Source: Paenibacillus tengchongensis (GTDB lineage: Bacteria; Bacillota; Bacilli; Paenibacillales; Paenibacillaceae). Taken from it: 64,000 nucleotides of DNA. The stretch covers positions 62,001 through 126,000 of the forward strand of contig NZ_WACP01000007.1 of assembly GCF_008973665.1 (NCBI RefSeq). The letters are read 5' to 3'. A model generated the notes under the pieces. That model saw nothing but the letters and a program-made list of their open reading frames with translations. It did no database searches and was not told where the DNA came from. A program made the position numbers and the translations under genes. Positions within the stretch are counted from its first letter, which is position 1. Every line of letters starts with the position of its first letter. Shown one piece after another: positions 27,532 to 35,360 of this stretch.

Positions 27532-28413
27532 ATGGCCCATATACTCAGCAATGGGATATTAACTGTACAGATTGAAGAGCCGGGGACCTACAGCGGTACC
27601 CGGTTCGATTGGACCGGGTTTATCTCGCAAGTGCGGCTGGAGCATGGACAGCATACCTTCTGCGTGCCGGAAAGTCTTACTCCCGGGGCGGGTACCGGCG
27701 GAGCAGGCTTGTGCAATGAATTCGGGATTGTGCAAGCGATCGGCTATGATGAAGCTGAGGCCGGTGAATGGTTCCCCAAGCCGGGCGTAGGGCTGCTGCA
27801 AAAAAATTACCACCTCCCCTACTCCTTCAGCGGTTCTTACCCGCTCATTCCGTTTAAGGTCGATGCGGAGCTGAGCCGGACCTCGGCGGTCTATACCGTG
27901 GAGCCGCTGGAGTGCCGCGGCTACAGCATGCTTTTGACCAAGACGCTCGTCCTTAACGGGGACCGCATCGAAATCGGCTACACGCTGGAGAATAAAGGAT
28001 CGAAGACGATTCGTACGGAGGAATACGTGCACAATTTCCTGGGGATCGACGGAGCTCCCGCCGGAAGCGATTACCGCCTGACGCTGCCCGGGCTGCAGAT
28101 CGAGGATGCGGAATCTGCCTATACCGAAGAGCTTCTGGAGCAAGCAGAGGATTCACTGACCTGGAAGCGGCAGCCTCACCGCCCGTTCTATTGCAGATTA
28201 GGCAGCATAAGCGGCTCTTCCGCAGATTACTTCTGGGAGCTGCTGCATGTTCCCGGCGGGTGCGGAGTCAGGGAGAGCGGGGATTTTGCGCCCAGCCGCA
28301 TGGCTCTGTGGGGAGAACGCCATGTCATTTCACCCGAAGTGTTCGTGAAGGTTGCCGCCAAACCGGGCCAAACGGTGCAGTGGCGGCGCAGCTTTCAATT
28401 TTTTGGACGGTGA
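27532..28413 (+). CDS. Galactose-mutarotase-fold protein of unknown function
   Basis: A 293-residue cytoplasmic protein with a beta-rich pattern like aldose-1-epimerase relatives (an opening LSNGILTVQIEEPGTYSGTRFDW, a middle LIPFKVDAELSR, EEYVHNFLGIDG, and a final WRRSFQFFG). It starts 36 bases after the GH94 phosphorylase gene, with AAAGGAG upstream, so both are probably one operon. A role in handling the sugar anomer or sensing the substrate of the phosphorylase is plausible but not shown. I do not recognise the exact family. Confidence 0.65.
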   Translation: MAHILSNGILTVQIEEPGTYSGTRFDWTGFISQVRLEHGQHTFCVPESLTPGAGTGGAGLCNEFGIVQAIGYDEAEAGEWFPKPGVGLLQKNYHLPYSFSGSYPLIPFKVDAELSRTSAVYTVEPLECRGYSMLLTKTLVLNGDRIEIGYTLENKGSKTIRTEEYVHNFLGIDGAPAGSDYRLTLPGLQIEDAESAYTEELLEQAEDSLTWKRQPHRPFYCRLGSISGSSADYFWELLHVPGGCGVRESGDFAPSRMALWGERHVISPEVFVKVAAKPGQTVQWRRSFQFFGR

Positions 28414-28511
28414 ACGCCTGCGGATCAGTGGTTCAGGTTCACAAAAGAACAGTCTGAATCTCACCTTATATGTGAATAATTATACTTGCTGGTGTGTACG
28501 ATTGCTGCTAT

Positions 28512-28531
28512 TATGGAATCCATATTCCATA
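28512..28531. promoter_or_regulatory. Palindrome upstream of serC
   Basis: TATGGAAT-CCAT-ATTCCATA is a perfect 8-bp inverted repeat ending 28 bases before the serC start. A regulator site is likely from its position; the regulator is unknown. Confidence 0.45.
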
Positions 28532-28559
28532 TTGATAGGCGAGAAAGGGTGGGAGAGTT

Positions 28560-29648
28560 TTGAGCAAGAGAGCATATAATTTTAATGCCGGACCGGCGGC
28601 GCTGCCGCTTGCGGTACTGGAACGCGCACAGGCGGAATTTGTCGAATTCCGGGAGAGCGGGATGTCGATCATGGAGATGTCGCACCGTGGCGCTATTTAT
28701 GAGTCCGTGCATAATGAAGCGCAAGAGCGTCTGCTTAATCTGCTTGGCAATCCGCAAGGCTACAAGGTTCTGTTCGTTCAGGGCGGGGCAACCACCCAGT
28801 TCGCAATGGTGCCGCTGAACTTCATCTCTGCCGGTCAGGTGGGCAGCTATGTGATGACAGGCAGCTGGGCGGACAAGGCCTTCAAGGAAGCCAAGCTGGC
28901 GGGCGGAGCGCATGTGGCTGCTACTTCAGAAGACAAGAAGTTCCTGGCCATTCCCGCACTGGACAGCATTAAGCCTGCGGACAATGCTGCTTACCTGCAT
29001 ATCACCTCCAACGAGACGATTGAAGGCACGCAGTATGCGGAATTCCCGGATACCGGCTCGCTTCCGCTGATCGCCGACATGTCCAGCGACATCCTGAGCC
29101 GCAGCATCGATGTCAGCAAATTCGGGCTGATCTACGCCGGAGCGCAGAAGAATCTCGGTCCGTCCGGTGTTACTGTGGTCATCGCCAAGGAAGAGCTGAT
29201 TGCCGAGTCGCCATCCACGATTCCAACGATCCTGCGGTACAGCACGCATTATAAGAACAACTCTCTCTACAATACACCGCCATCCTTCTCTGTATATATG
29301 GTCAACGAAGTGTTAAAATGGGTTGAGGAGCAGGGCGGACTGTCCGGCATCGAAACGAAGAACCGCGACAAAGCAGGCCTGCTCTATGAAACGATCGACG
29401 GCAGCGGCGGTTTCTACCGCGGCGTGGCGGAAGCCGGCAGCCGGTCGATCATGAACGTCACGTTCCGCATGGAATCGGAGGAGCTGGAGAAGAAATTCGT
29501 GAAGGCTACCGAACAGGAGGGCTTCGTCGGGCTGAAGGGCCACCGCAGCGTAGGCGGCCTGCGCGCCTCCATTTACAACGCCGTTCCTCACGAAAGCGTA
29601 AAGGCGCTGACCGATTTCATGAAGCATTTCCAGCAAACCCAGGGCTAA
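28560..29648 (+). CDS. serC: Phosphoserine aminotransferase
   Basis: A PLP enzyme of serine biosynthesis: 3-phosphohydroxypyruvate plus glutamate gives phosphoserine. Class V aminotransferase layout: YNFNAGPAALP at the N-terminus, MEMSHRG, FVQGGATTQF, the PLP lysine in YAGAQKNLGPSG, and GHRSVGGLRASIYNA near the end. Length (362) is normal. The start is TTG, with GGGTGGGAG about eight bases upstream. A terminator follows and a palindrome precedes it. Confidence 0.96.
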   Translation: MSKRAYNFNAGPAALPLAVLERAQAEFVEFRESGMSIMEMSHRGAIYESVHNEAQERLLNLLGNPQGYKVLFVQGGATTQFAMVPLNFISAGQVGSYVMTGSWADKAFKEAKLAGGAHVAATSEDKKFLAIPALDSIKPADNAAYLHITSNETIEGTQYAEFPDTGSLPLIADMSSDILSRSIDVSKFGLIYAGAQKNLGPSGVTVVIAKEELIAESPSTIPTILRYSTHYKNNSLYNTPPSFSVYMVNEVLKWVEEQGGLSGIETKNRDKAGLLYETIDGSGGFYRGVAEAGSRSIMNVTFRMESEELEKKFVKATEQEGFVGLKGHRSVGGLRASIYNAVPHESVKALTDFMKHFQQTQG

Positions 29649-29665
29649 TGGACGAAAGCTTCTGT

Positions 29666-29692
29666 ACCTTCCGCCGGCAGGCGGAAGGTTTT
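29666..29692 (+). terminator. Rho-independent terminator of serC
   Basis: ACCTTCCGCC / GGCGGAAGGT, a perfect 10-bp stem with a four-base loop, then a T-rich tail. Confidence 0.88.
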
Positions 29693-29781
29693 CTTCATTC
29701 ACTGCAATGCAATAAGTGCTTTCACCATTTTGGCCGTGTGGCTGCTGCAACAAAGATTTGCACAGAAAGGAAGCAAACACT

Positions 29782-30246
29782 ATGGCACTACACATTGTGC
29801 TGGTGGAACCGGAAATTCCGGCCAACACCGGCAACATCAGCCGCACCTGTGCGGCGACGGGTACAACACTGCATCTGGTGCGTCCGCTCGGCTTTCGCAC
29901 GGATGACGCCACGCTGAAACGGGCGGGCCTGGATTACTGGCATGCCGTCAATATTGAATACCACGATTCCTTTGCCGAAGTGCTGGAGAAGTATGAGGGA
30001 AGCCGCTTTTTCTATGCAACAACGAAGGCGGACAAACGTTATACCGATTACAGCTTCCAGGACGGGGATTTCTTTGTGTTCGGCAAGGAAACCAAAGGGC
30101 TGCCGCCGGAAATATTGGAGCAGGGCCAGGAAACGCTGATGCGCATGCCGATGAGCAATGCCGTACGGTCACTGAATTTGTCCAACTCGGCGGCCATCAT
30201 TGTATATGAGGCGCTGCGTCAGCTCGATTTCCCCCAGCTATTCTAA
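29782..30246 (+). CDS. trmL: tRNA (cytidine/uridine-34-2'-O)-methyltransferase
   Basis: A SPOUT-class methyltransferase that modifies the wobble base of certain leucine tRNAs. The protein is 154 residues, the size of TrmL/CspR. Motifs are VEPEIPANTGNISRTCAATG at the N-terminus, GKETKGLPPEIL, and the knotted SAM-binding end MPMSNAVRSLNLSNSAAI. The start at 29782 is supported by AAAGGAAG nine bases upstream; a longer open frame extends into the non-coding interval and is not used. Confidence 0.93.
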   Translation: MALHIVLVEPEIPANTGNISRTCAATGTTLHLVRPLGFRTDDATLKRAGLDYWHAVNIEYHDSFAEVLEKYEGSRFFYATTKADKRYTDYSFQDGDFFVFGKETKGLPPEILEQGQETLMRMPMSNAVRSLNLSNSAAIIVYEALRQLDFPQLF

Positions 30247-30280
30247 AAGTAGACAAATTTATTTATTTTTTTCAGCAGGA

Positions 30281-30287
30281 TTCGACA
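30281..30287 (-). promoter_or_regulatory. Spo0A box upstream of abrB
   Basis: TTCGACA on the plus strand is a perfect TGTCGAA 0A box on the minus strand. In B. subtilis Spo0A-P represses abrB through such boxes at the start of sporulation. Confidence 0.55.
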
Positions 30288-30334
30288 ACCTGATCACGAA
30301 ATGTATTGTATAGTGCAGAAAAAAGTAGTAACTG

Positions 30335-30420
30335 TATAGATTGAACTTGAAATATACTAATAGGGAAGAAGTGGTGGCAGCACGACGGTTCCCGGGCAGG
30401 ATATATCAGTTCAATCTATA
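30335..30420 (+). promoter_or_regulatory. Long-range inverted repeat in the abrB leader
   Basis: TATAGATTGAAC (30335-30346) and GTTCAATCTATA (30409-30420) are a perfect 12-bp inverted repeat spanning 62 bases. If transcribed, it would form a stem 35 bases before the abrB start. No known element was recognised in the loop. Confidence 0.5.
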
Positions 30421-30455
30421 TATAATCAGTTGAACAGGAGAGGTGTAAGTAAGAA

Positions 30456-30710
30456 ATGAAACCTGCTGGTGTAGTTCGTAAAGTGGATCAGCTGGGCAGA
30501 ATTGTACTGCCGAAGTCACTGCGCAAGAGATATCAGATGAATGAAGGCGATCCGGTCGAAATTTTGGTGCAGGGCGACCATATTATTCTGGAGCGCTATC
30601 GTCCAAAATGTGTTTTCTGCGGATCTATGGAAGGTGTAAACGAATACAAGGAACGTTACATTTGTGCCGAATGTATGGGTGAAATGACCCAGCTGTCCAA
30701 ACACGCCTAA
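30456..30710 (+). CDS. abrB: AbrB-family transition-state regulator with C-terminal zinc-ribbon-like motif
   Basis: An 84-residue DNA-binding protein. Residues 1-50 are the SpoVT/AbrB swapped-hairpin domain: GVVRKVDQLGRIVLPKSLRK, then GDPVEILVQGDHIILERY. The end carries two CXXC pairs (CVFCGS and CAEC), as in B. subtilis AbrB/Abh-related proteins of Paenibacillus. It represses post-exponential genes during growth. AGGAGAGG precedes the ATG. The 0A box and the unusual inverted repeat upstream suggest Spo0A control plus possible leader regulation. Confidence 0.9.
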   Translation: MKPAGVVRKVDQLGRIVLPKSLRKRYQMNEGDPVEILVQGDHIILERYRPKCVFCGSMEGVNEYKERYICAECMGEMTQLSKHA

Positions 30711-30772
30711 TCAGGGCGGACAGAGAAGAGCTTCGTACATAGCAACGGCCGGCATGTCCGGGATAACAGTGA

Positions 30773-30804
30773 AAGCACCGCACATTTGTGCGGTGCTTTT
30801 TTTG
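30773..30804 (+). terminator. Rho-independent terminator of abrB
   Basis: AAGCACCGCAC-ATTT-GTGCGGTGCTT followed by T; it sits between convergent genes. Confidence 0.93.
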
Positions 30805-30831
30805 GTGCGGTACATACTAGAAATGCGCACA

Positions 30832-31908
30832 TTATTTGAAGAACAGGAAATTCGTCGGCACCTTCCGCAATTGCCCGTCCGATGGCTTATTAATGACTTT
30901 TCCCTTAAAAATCAGGGAAGCGGAGCCGCCGCCGTCCAGATTATACGCGTCGATAACGCCCATATTAAACAGCTTGTTCTGGAGCTCCTGCAGCGTCGCT
31001 CCGGAATTGCCGTGTTCATTGTAGCCGTCGGCGACCAGAATAAGAAGCTGGTCGTCCTTATAGTTGCCAATGACCGTGCGGGGAGCCCGCTGCGGACTAA
31101 GCTGCCATTTCAGCGGGATGCTCTGTTTCACGCCGTTCTTCAGCAGGACAGGGACAAAGGTGGCCCCAAACACCGGATCGAGCGCTTCAAGCTGGGCGCG
31201 GCTGCTGAATTTGCCGCCGATCAGCTCACCCGAACGGCTCAAACCGACAAAGCTGAGGTCCTTGTAGCTGGCTTCAAAGCCGTTCACAAAATTGCCGTTC
31301 ACGACGGTAGTAGACAGCGGGTAACGCTTGCCGTTCTGGTCGGCGAAGCCTCCGGCGTTGATGCCGGCGGTCGCGCCGTAGCGGTTCACGGCATGCAGTG
31401 TCGTCTCGGCGCCGGCTCCGCCCTGCGCGGAGCTTCCGGCGAGGCTCATCTTCATCGCGGCCGCATCCTTGAGCTTGATTTTGAGCGCATAAGCTTTATA
31501 ATTGCCGGGGTTCAGCCGGTATAATTCAATCGTGATCCGGTCGCTGTTCACCACGTCGGCGGGGATTCCCAGCTTGGACGTGATGCGCCGGTTATATATC
31601 CGCTCCGGACGGGCGGTCTGGGCTACGGCGGTAGTCACGATGGCGTTCATCGTATTCGTAGTCTGCTTGTACAGCTGCGCGCTGGCACTGATCGACTCCA
31701 GGGTGGCTGTGGCCGAATTTCTGGCTGCGGCAAGCTTCTGCTGCAGTGCGGCCGTCTCTTCAACGGGACCGGCCGCAGCCGTATAAGGCTGCAGATCTAG
31801 CTTGAACTCCACCTGCGGATGGTAGAACCACAGGCACAGCAGCAGACCGAACAGCGGAGCAGTCAGCAGCATGAAGAAGCGGTTCACTTTTTTTACGGGA
31901 GTCATCAT
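30832..31908 (-). CDS. Phosphodiester glycosidase (NAGPA-domain) surface protein
   Basis: A 358-residue protein with one N-terminal membrane anchor (FFMLLTAPLFGLLLCLWFY), a stretch of about 100 residues, then a NAGPA/phosphodiester glycosidase domain: LNPGNYKAYALKIKL, YGATAGINAGGF, RTVIGNYKDDQLLILVADGY and the hallmark DAYNLDGGGSASLIF. Bacterial members remove sugar phosphates joined by phosphodiester bonds and are often tied to exopolysaccharide or teichoic-acid metabolism. It overlaps the upstream coiled-coil gene by four bases (ATGATGA), so both form one operon read on the minus strand. Confidence 0.88.
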   Translation of the reverse strand: MMTPVKKVNRFFMLLTAPLFGLLLCLWFYHPQVEFKLDLQPYTAAAGPVEETAALQQKLAAARNSATATLESISASAQLYKQTTNTMNAIVTTAVAQTARPERIYNRRITSKLGIPADVVNSDRITIELYRLNPGNYKAYALKIKLKDAAAMKMSLAGSSAQGGAGAETTLHAVNRYGATAGINAGGFADQNGKRYPLSTTVVNGNFVNGFEASYKDLSFVGLSRSGELIGGKFSSRAQLEALDPVFGATFVPVLLKNGVKQSIPLKWQLSPQRAPRTVIGNYKDDQLLILVADGYNEHGNSGATLQELQNKLFNMGVIDAYNLDGGGSASLIFKGKVINKPSDGQLRKVPTNFLFFK

Positions 31909-32312
31909 TTCAGCAGATCCATTTCCTTCTTGAGACTGTCCAGCTGCTTGCGGACTTCGCTCAGCTGCGTATAAAGCTTGTTGCTGTTGTCTGTCTTGTC
32001 GCTTTGGTTATCCTTGGTGAAAGTCAGCAGTTCATTAAAGGTATCGACAGTGCTCTGCAGTTGTTGAACCTGTTCGGTGAGCGCAGAAATCTTGGTCTCA
32101 TAATCGGTCTGGAGCACACTCAGTTGCTGCTGGCTTTGGGCGCCCAGCTGTGTCAGCAGCTGCTCTTTCAGATGGTTGGTATAAGTATAGACACCGTAGA
32201 TACCGGCACCGATCAGTACAATCCAGAACAACAGGAACCATTTGACGGAAGGTCCGTTTCTCACCGCGCTGCGGCGCCGGCTGACCGGATTCGATTCCGC
32301 TAGGGGTTGCAT
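31905..32312 (-). CDS. Membrane-anchored coiled-coil protein
   Basis: A 135-residue protein with a short basic cytoplasmic start, one transmembrane helix (WFLLFWIVLIGAGIYGVY) and then an outside-facing coiled coil (heptads rich in Leu, Gln, Lys through EQLLTQLGAQSQQQLSVLQ to the C-terminal DSLKKEMDLLK). GAGGTGA lies eight bases before the start codon. It is coupled to the NAGPA-domain gene and probably works as its partner or spacer at the wall. No family was recognised. Confidence 0.75.
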   Translation of the reverse strand: MQPLAESNPVSRRRSAVRNGPSVKWFLLFWIVLIGAGIYGVYTYTNHLKEQLLTQLGAQSQQQLSVLQTDYETKISALTEQVQQLQSTVDTFNELLTFTKDNQSDKTDNSNKLYTQLSEVRKQLDSLKKEMDLLK

Positions 32313-32595
32313 TATGAATCACCTCAGGCTGTTTTTGTTCAAGTCCCCATTCTATCAAACTTTTCCTCATTTCGCAAAAATGAAAGAGCTTCCGCTAACA
32401 AGAAAAAAGAATTGCAACCTATGAATCTACTGCGATACAATTTCTATAGATTGGAATATCTGAGGGGCGTATTCAAGGTAAATGAAGGAAGAATAGACAA
32501 GAGTTCAACCATCCTTGCTTGCAGGAGCCGGGAACGCCGAGGCGCTTTCCATTCTGGGTACATATATATACACATAGCAGGAGGTCAGAGCGTTA

Positions 32596-33252
32596 ATGAG
32601 GAAAGTATGGCGGGTGGTCATCATTGGATGTCACCCTACGAGTATGCTGGGTACAAAGCTGATTTTGGAGGAAGGGGGAGAGCTCGAAGTACTTGGAATG
32701 TATTCCGGTTGGAACGAAGGCTTACACAACATCCGCGAGTTTCAGCCTGATCTTGTGCTGGCCGACTTTCAGATGCCGGAAGGTACGATTGAAAAGCTGT
32801 TGCCGGAGATGAAGCTCAGCGCACAGCAGGCCCACTTCATTGTAATGACCGAAGAAGAGGACAAAGAATTGTTTCAGCCGCTCCTTGAGCTGGGGGCGAG
32901 CGGCATCCTGTCGAAGGGTGCTTCCCCCCGTCAACTGCTGCTGATGATCGAGGGTCTGCGTGAAGGCCTGCTGTCGATCCCCTTAAGCTGGATTGAAAAA
33001 GGATTCCGCCCCGCTACATCGTCCAAGGGTGCGGAAGGCGTGATGCAGCTGACTCAAACGGAACGTTTTATTATGGAACGGATTGTACAGGGAATCACAT
33101 ATGATAAGATCGCCCTGGAAATTCAAGTGAGCCGCCGGTCCATCGATAATTATCTGCGCAAAATCTACGTGAAGCTGGATGTATCCACCAGGGCGCAGGC
33201 GATTGAGAAATACGCGCTTTACTCCAGGCAGAACAAGCAGCTGTACGCATAA
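32596..33252 (+). CDS. Orphan ComA-like response regulator with degenerate acidic pocket
   Basis: A 218-residue protein of the NarL/LuxR type. The receiver resembles ComA (HPTSMLGTKLILEE), keeps the phospho-acceptor position (LVLADFQMPEG), a Thr (FIVMTEE) and the Lys (ILSKGAS). However, the usual acidic pair near residue 10 reads IIGCHP: Gly-Cys replaces Asp-Asp. Loss of the Mg-binding pair argues against normal phosphorylation. The LuxR helix-turn-helix reads LTQTERFIMERIVQGITYDKI, SRRSIDNYLRKIY. No kinase gene is adjacent. AGGAGG stands before the start. Its function may be regulation by protein contact instead of phosphate. Confidence 0.85.
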   Translation: MRKVWRVVIIGCHPTSMLGTKLILEEGGELEVLGMYSGWNEGLHNIREFQPDLVLADFQMPEGTIEKLLPEMKLSAQQAHFIVMTEEEDKELFQPLLELGASGILSKGASPRQLLLMIEGLREGLLSIPLSWIEKGFRPATSSKGAEGVMQLTQTERFIMERIVQGITYDKIALEIQVSRRSIDNYLRKIYVKLDVSTRAQAIEKYALYSRQNKQLYA

Positions 33253-33323
33253 TGCGCCATTGACTGCGACATATTGCCGCCCGGGGAGGAATACTATTCT
33301 GGGTACAGGGAAAGGGGGAGCCT

Positions 33324-34541
33324 ATGAAATACGAGTTTTCGGCCCGTGCACATACGCTGCTGTCTTCACCGCTGCTGAGCATCCGCACCCGGACGCGGCG
33401 CGGCAATCTGATCTCACTGGCGGAGGAGCTGCCGGCGGAGGAGCTCTTTCCGTTATCCCTGCTGGCCGAGGCTGCTTCCACCGTCATTTCTGAAGATGCC
33501 GGAGCGCTGCAGTACGGCGATCCTGAAGGATATGGCCCGCTGCGGGAATGGCTGACCGGAGACTGGCTGAAGGGTAAAGGGGTACATGCTCCTGAAGGCG
33601 GTGTGTTGCTGACAACCGGAAGCCAGCAGGCCATCGACCTGCTGACAAGAGTATATATTGATCCCGGCGACCGGGTGCTGGTGGAGAATCCGACATCTCC
33701 GGGCATCCTGCAGGCGCTGCGGATGCAGGGAGCGGTTATTATTCCGGTCAGCGGAGACCAAAGCGGCCTGCGGCCGGATGAACTGCGCAGCGCCTTGCGC
33801 CAGCACCGGCCCAAGATGCTGTTCGCCACGCCAAGCTTCACGAACCCGAGCGGGATTCTCTGGAGTCTGGAGCGGCGCAAGGAAGTGCTGGAGCTGTGCG
33901 CTGCGAACCATGTGCTGATCGTCGAGGACGATTCATACGGCGACCTTTATTTTCCGGGAGCCGGTGGACGTCCGGCGGCCAAATTGCCGTCGCTCTATGC
34001 CCTGGAGAACGCGGGTGAGGGCGGGCATGTGCTTTATATCGGCTCTTTCAGCAAGACGGTAGCGCCGGCGCTGCGGACGGGCTGGGCAGCAGGCAGCCGT
34101 GAGCTGATCGGCATGATGGCAGCCGCCAAGCAAATGGCCGACTGGCAGTCCAGCTCACTGAACCAGCGCCTGCTGCATCACCTGCTGGACGTCTCCGCCT
34201 TTGACCTGCGCGAGCATATTGCACTCCTGAACCGCGAGTACCATACCCGTCTGAAGCTGACAGCGGAGCTGCTGAAGCGTCCCGCGTGGAAGCAGTGCGC
34301 CTATGAGCTGCCTTCCGGCGGGATGTTCGTGTGGGTCGAACTGCCGGAAGGGCTGGACGCGACGCTGCTGCTGCGTGCTTCCCTGCTGAAAGGCGTCGCC
34401 TTCCTGCCCGGCCCGCTGTGCTGCGTAACCGGCGGCAACCGGCGCATCCGCCTCAACTTCAGCCATCCCGGCCGCGACGAGCTGTTGCTCGGGATGAACC
34501 TGATGAGCGAGGCGATCGGCGAGTTCACCGCCCGGAGCTGA
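33324..34541 (+). CDS. PLP-dependent aminotransferase (class I/II, MocR/LysN-like)
   Basis: A 405-residue cytoplasmic transaminase. It matches the aminotransferase half of MocR-type regulators and 2-aminoadipate/aromatic transaminases but lacks the N-terminal GntR helix-turn-helix. Marks are YGDPEGYGPLREWL, TTGSQQAIDLL, FATPSFTNPSG, VEDDSYGDLYF, the PLP lysine in GSFSKTVAPALRTGW, and LPSGGMFVWVELPEG. GGGGGAG precedes the ATG. The true substrate is not evident. It follows the orphan regulator after 71 bases, with no terminator seen between them. Confidence 0.9.
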   Translation: MKYEFSARAHTLLSSPLLSIRTRTRRGNLISLAEELPAEELFPLSLLAEAASTVISEDAGALQYGDPEGYGPLREWLTGDWLKGKGVHAPEGGVLLTTGSQQAIDLLTRVYIDPGDRVLVENPTSPGILQALRMQGAVIIPVSGDQSGLRPDELRSALRQHRPKMLFATPSFTNPSGILWSLERRKEVLELCAANHVLIVEDDSYGDLYFPGAGGRPAAKLPSLYALENAGEGGHVLYIGSFSKTVAPALRTGWAAGSRELIGMMAAAKQMADWQSSSLNQRLLHHLLDVSAFDLREHIALLNREYHTRLKLTAELLKRPAWKQCAYELPSGGMFVWVELPEGLDATLLLRASLLKGVAFLPGPLCCVTGGNRRIRLNFSHPGRDELLLGMNLMSEAIGEFTARS

Positions 34542-34554
34542 GGGCGGTGAAATG

Positions 34555-34690
34555 AGGGATTGAGGCGCTGGGGCGCTGAGAGCTGGGACCTGAGAGGCTG
34601 GGTAGCCGAGGGACTGAGGAGCTAAGGGGCTGAGGGGCTGAAGGGCTGAGAGGCTGAGTAACCGAGAGGGACTGAATGCCTAAGCAAGTG
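34555..34690. repeat. Degenerate short tandem repeats, GGGGCTGAG-like
   Basis: A run of imperfect 9-11-bp units built on GAGG(G/C)GCTGAG repeats about a dozen times after the aminotransferase stop. It is purine-rich on the plus strand and has no coding signal on either strand. Confidence 0.6.
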
Positions 34691-35360
34691 AGGGTGCTGT
34701 TAGAGTATGCGGGAGCCGGGAGTAATGCTCGGGGCTTCGGCGCCACAGCGCGCGGCAATCTGCTGTATTTCGTGCAATAGAAAATTGAATTTGCGCCCGA
34801 AAGGGGCGTTTAGGCTGAAATCGATTGTACAAAGTGGAATAGATCGTTTATTAAGCTTGATTTTAGGGGATTCTGATGTACAAAGTACAATAGAAGCCTG
34901 CAGTGTCCTTTAGTTAAACGGCAAGTCTCCATGTGAGGCTTGCCGTTTAATGTTTCGGAAGCAAAGGTTCTTACTGGGCGTGTAAGCGGTTCGGCGGGGG
35001 GAGCACGCATCGGTATACAGGAGCGAAAATGAGGGGCACAGCAAGGTAACTTATAAAGGCAAAGACCGCTTATGCTTCAAAGAAAGCAAAAAAAGGCTTT
35101 GTAGCTGAACCAGGAGGGAGGTTAGTTAGCAGTGAAGCAGCTCAATGAGGATAATGAGCAGATGAACTGTTCAGGGTTAAAAGTGGCAGGGAGCAGGAAG
35201 GGTGAGGAGGAGAACGGCTGCGGTAGGAAGGAAGAGTAGTGCAGGTGAGGAAGGCTGTGGGAAGAGGATGAGCGGTGCAGGTGAGAACGGGCGTGGTAAG
35301 AAAGGTGAGTACTGCAAGTGAGGAAAGCTGTGGGCCGCCGCCGGATGCAGCGGCGGCGGA
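34691..35360. other. Gene-free interval with intergenic repeats
   Basis: No gene is called. At 34794-34809 is a hairpin CGCCC-GAAA-GGGGCG. Two direct repeats with 16 of 18 bases identical (TGTACAAAGTGGAATAGA at 34826, TGTACAAAGTACAATAGA at 34877) are 51 bases apart. A perfect 12-bp inverted repeat TTAAACGGCAAG / CTTGCCGTTTAA lies at 34914-34950 and may act as a two-way terminator. The direct-repeat block looks like a dispersed intergenic element. A purine-rich repeat tract at 35205-35335 is listed separately. Confidence 0.5.
35205..35335. repeat. Four imperfect ~35-bp tandem repeats
   Basis: Units starting near 35210, 35240, 35275 and 35312 share the core GTGCAGGTGAGGAAGGCTGT with changes. 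They lie just downstream of the DUF2161 gene (which is read leftwards). Confidence 0.55.

Noticed and set aside
30754..31524. Plus-strand open frame opposite the NAGPA-domain gene
   Set aside because: The minus-strand gene has an anchor, DGGG motif and coupled upstream gene; the plus-strand frame starts inside the abrB terminator.
34707..34913. 68-codon open frame in the repeat-rich interval
   Set aside because: It covers the direct-repeat block and a hairpin, with no ribosome site; it is better explained as an intergenic repeat.
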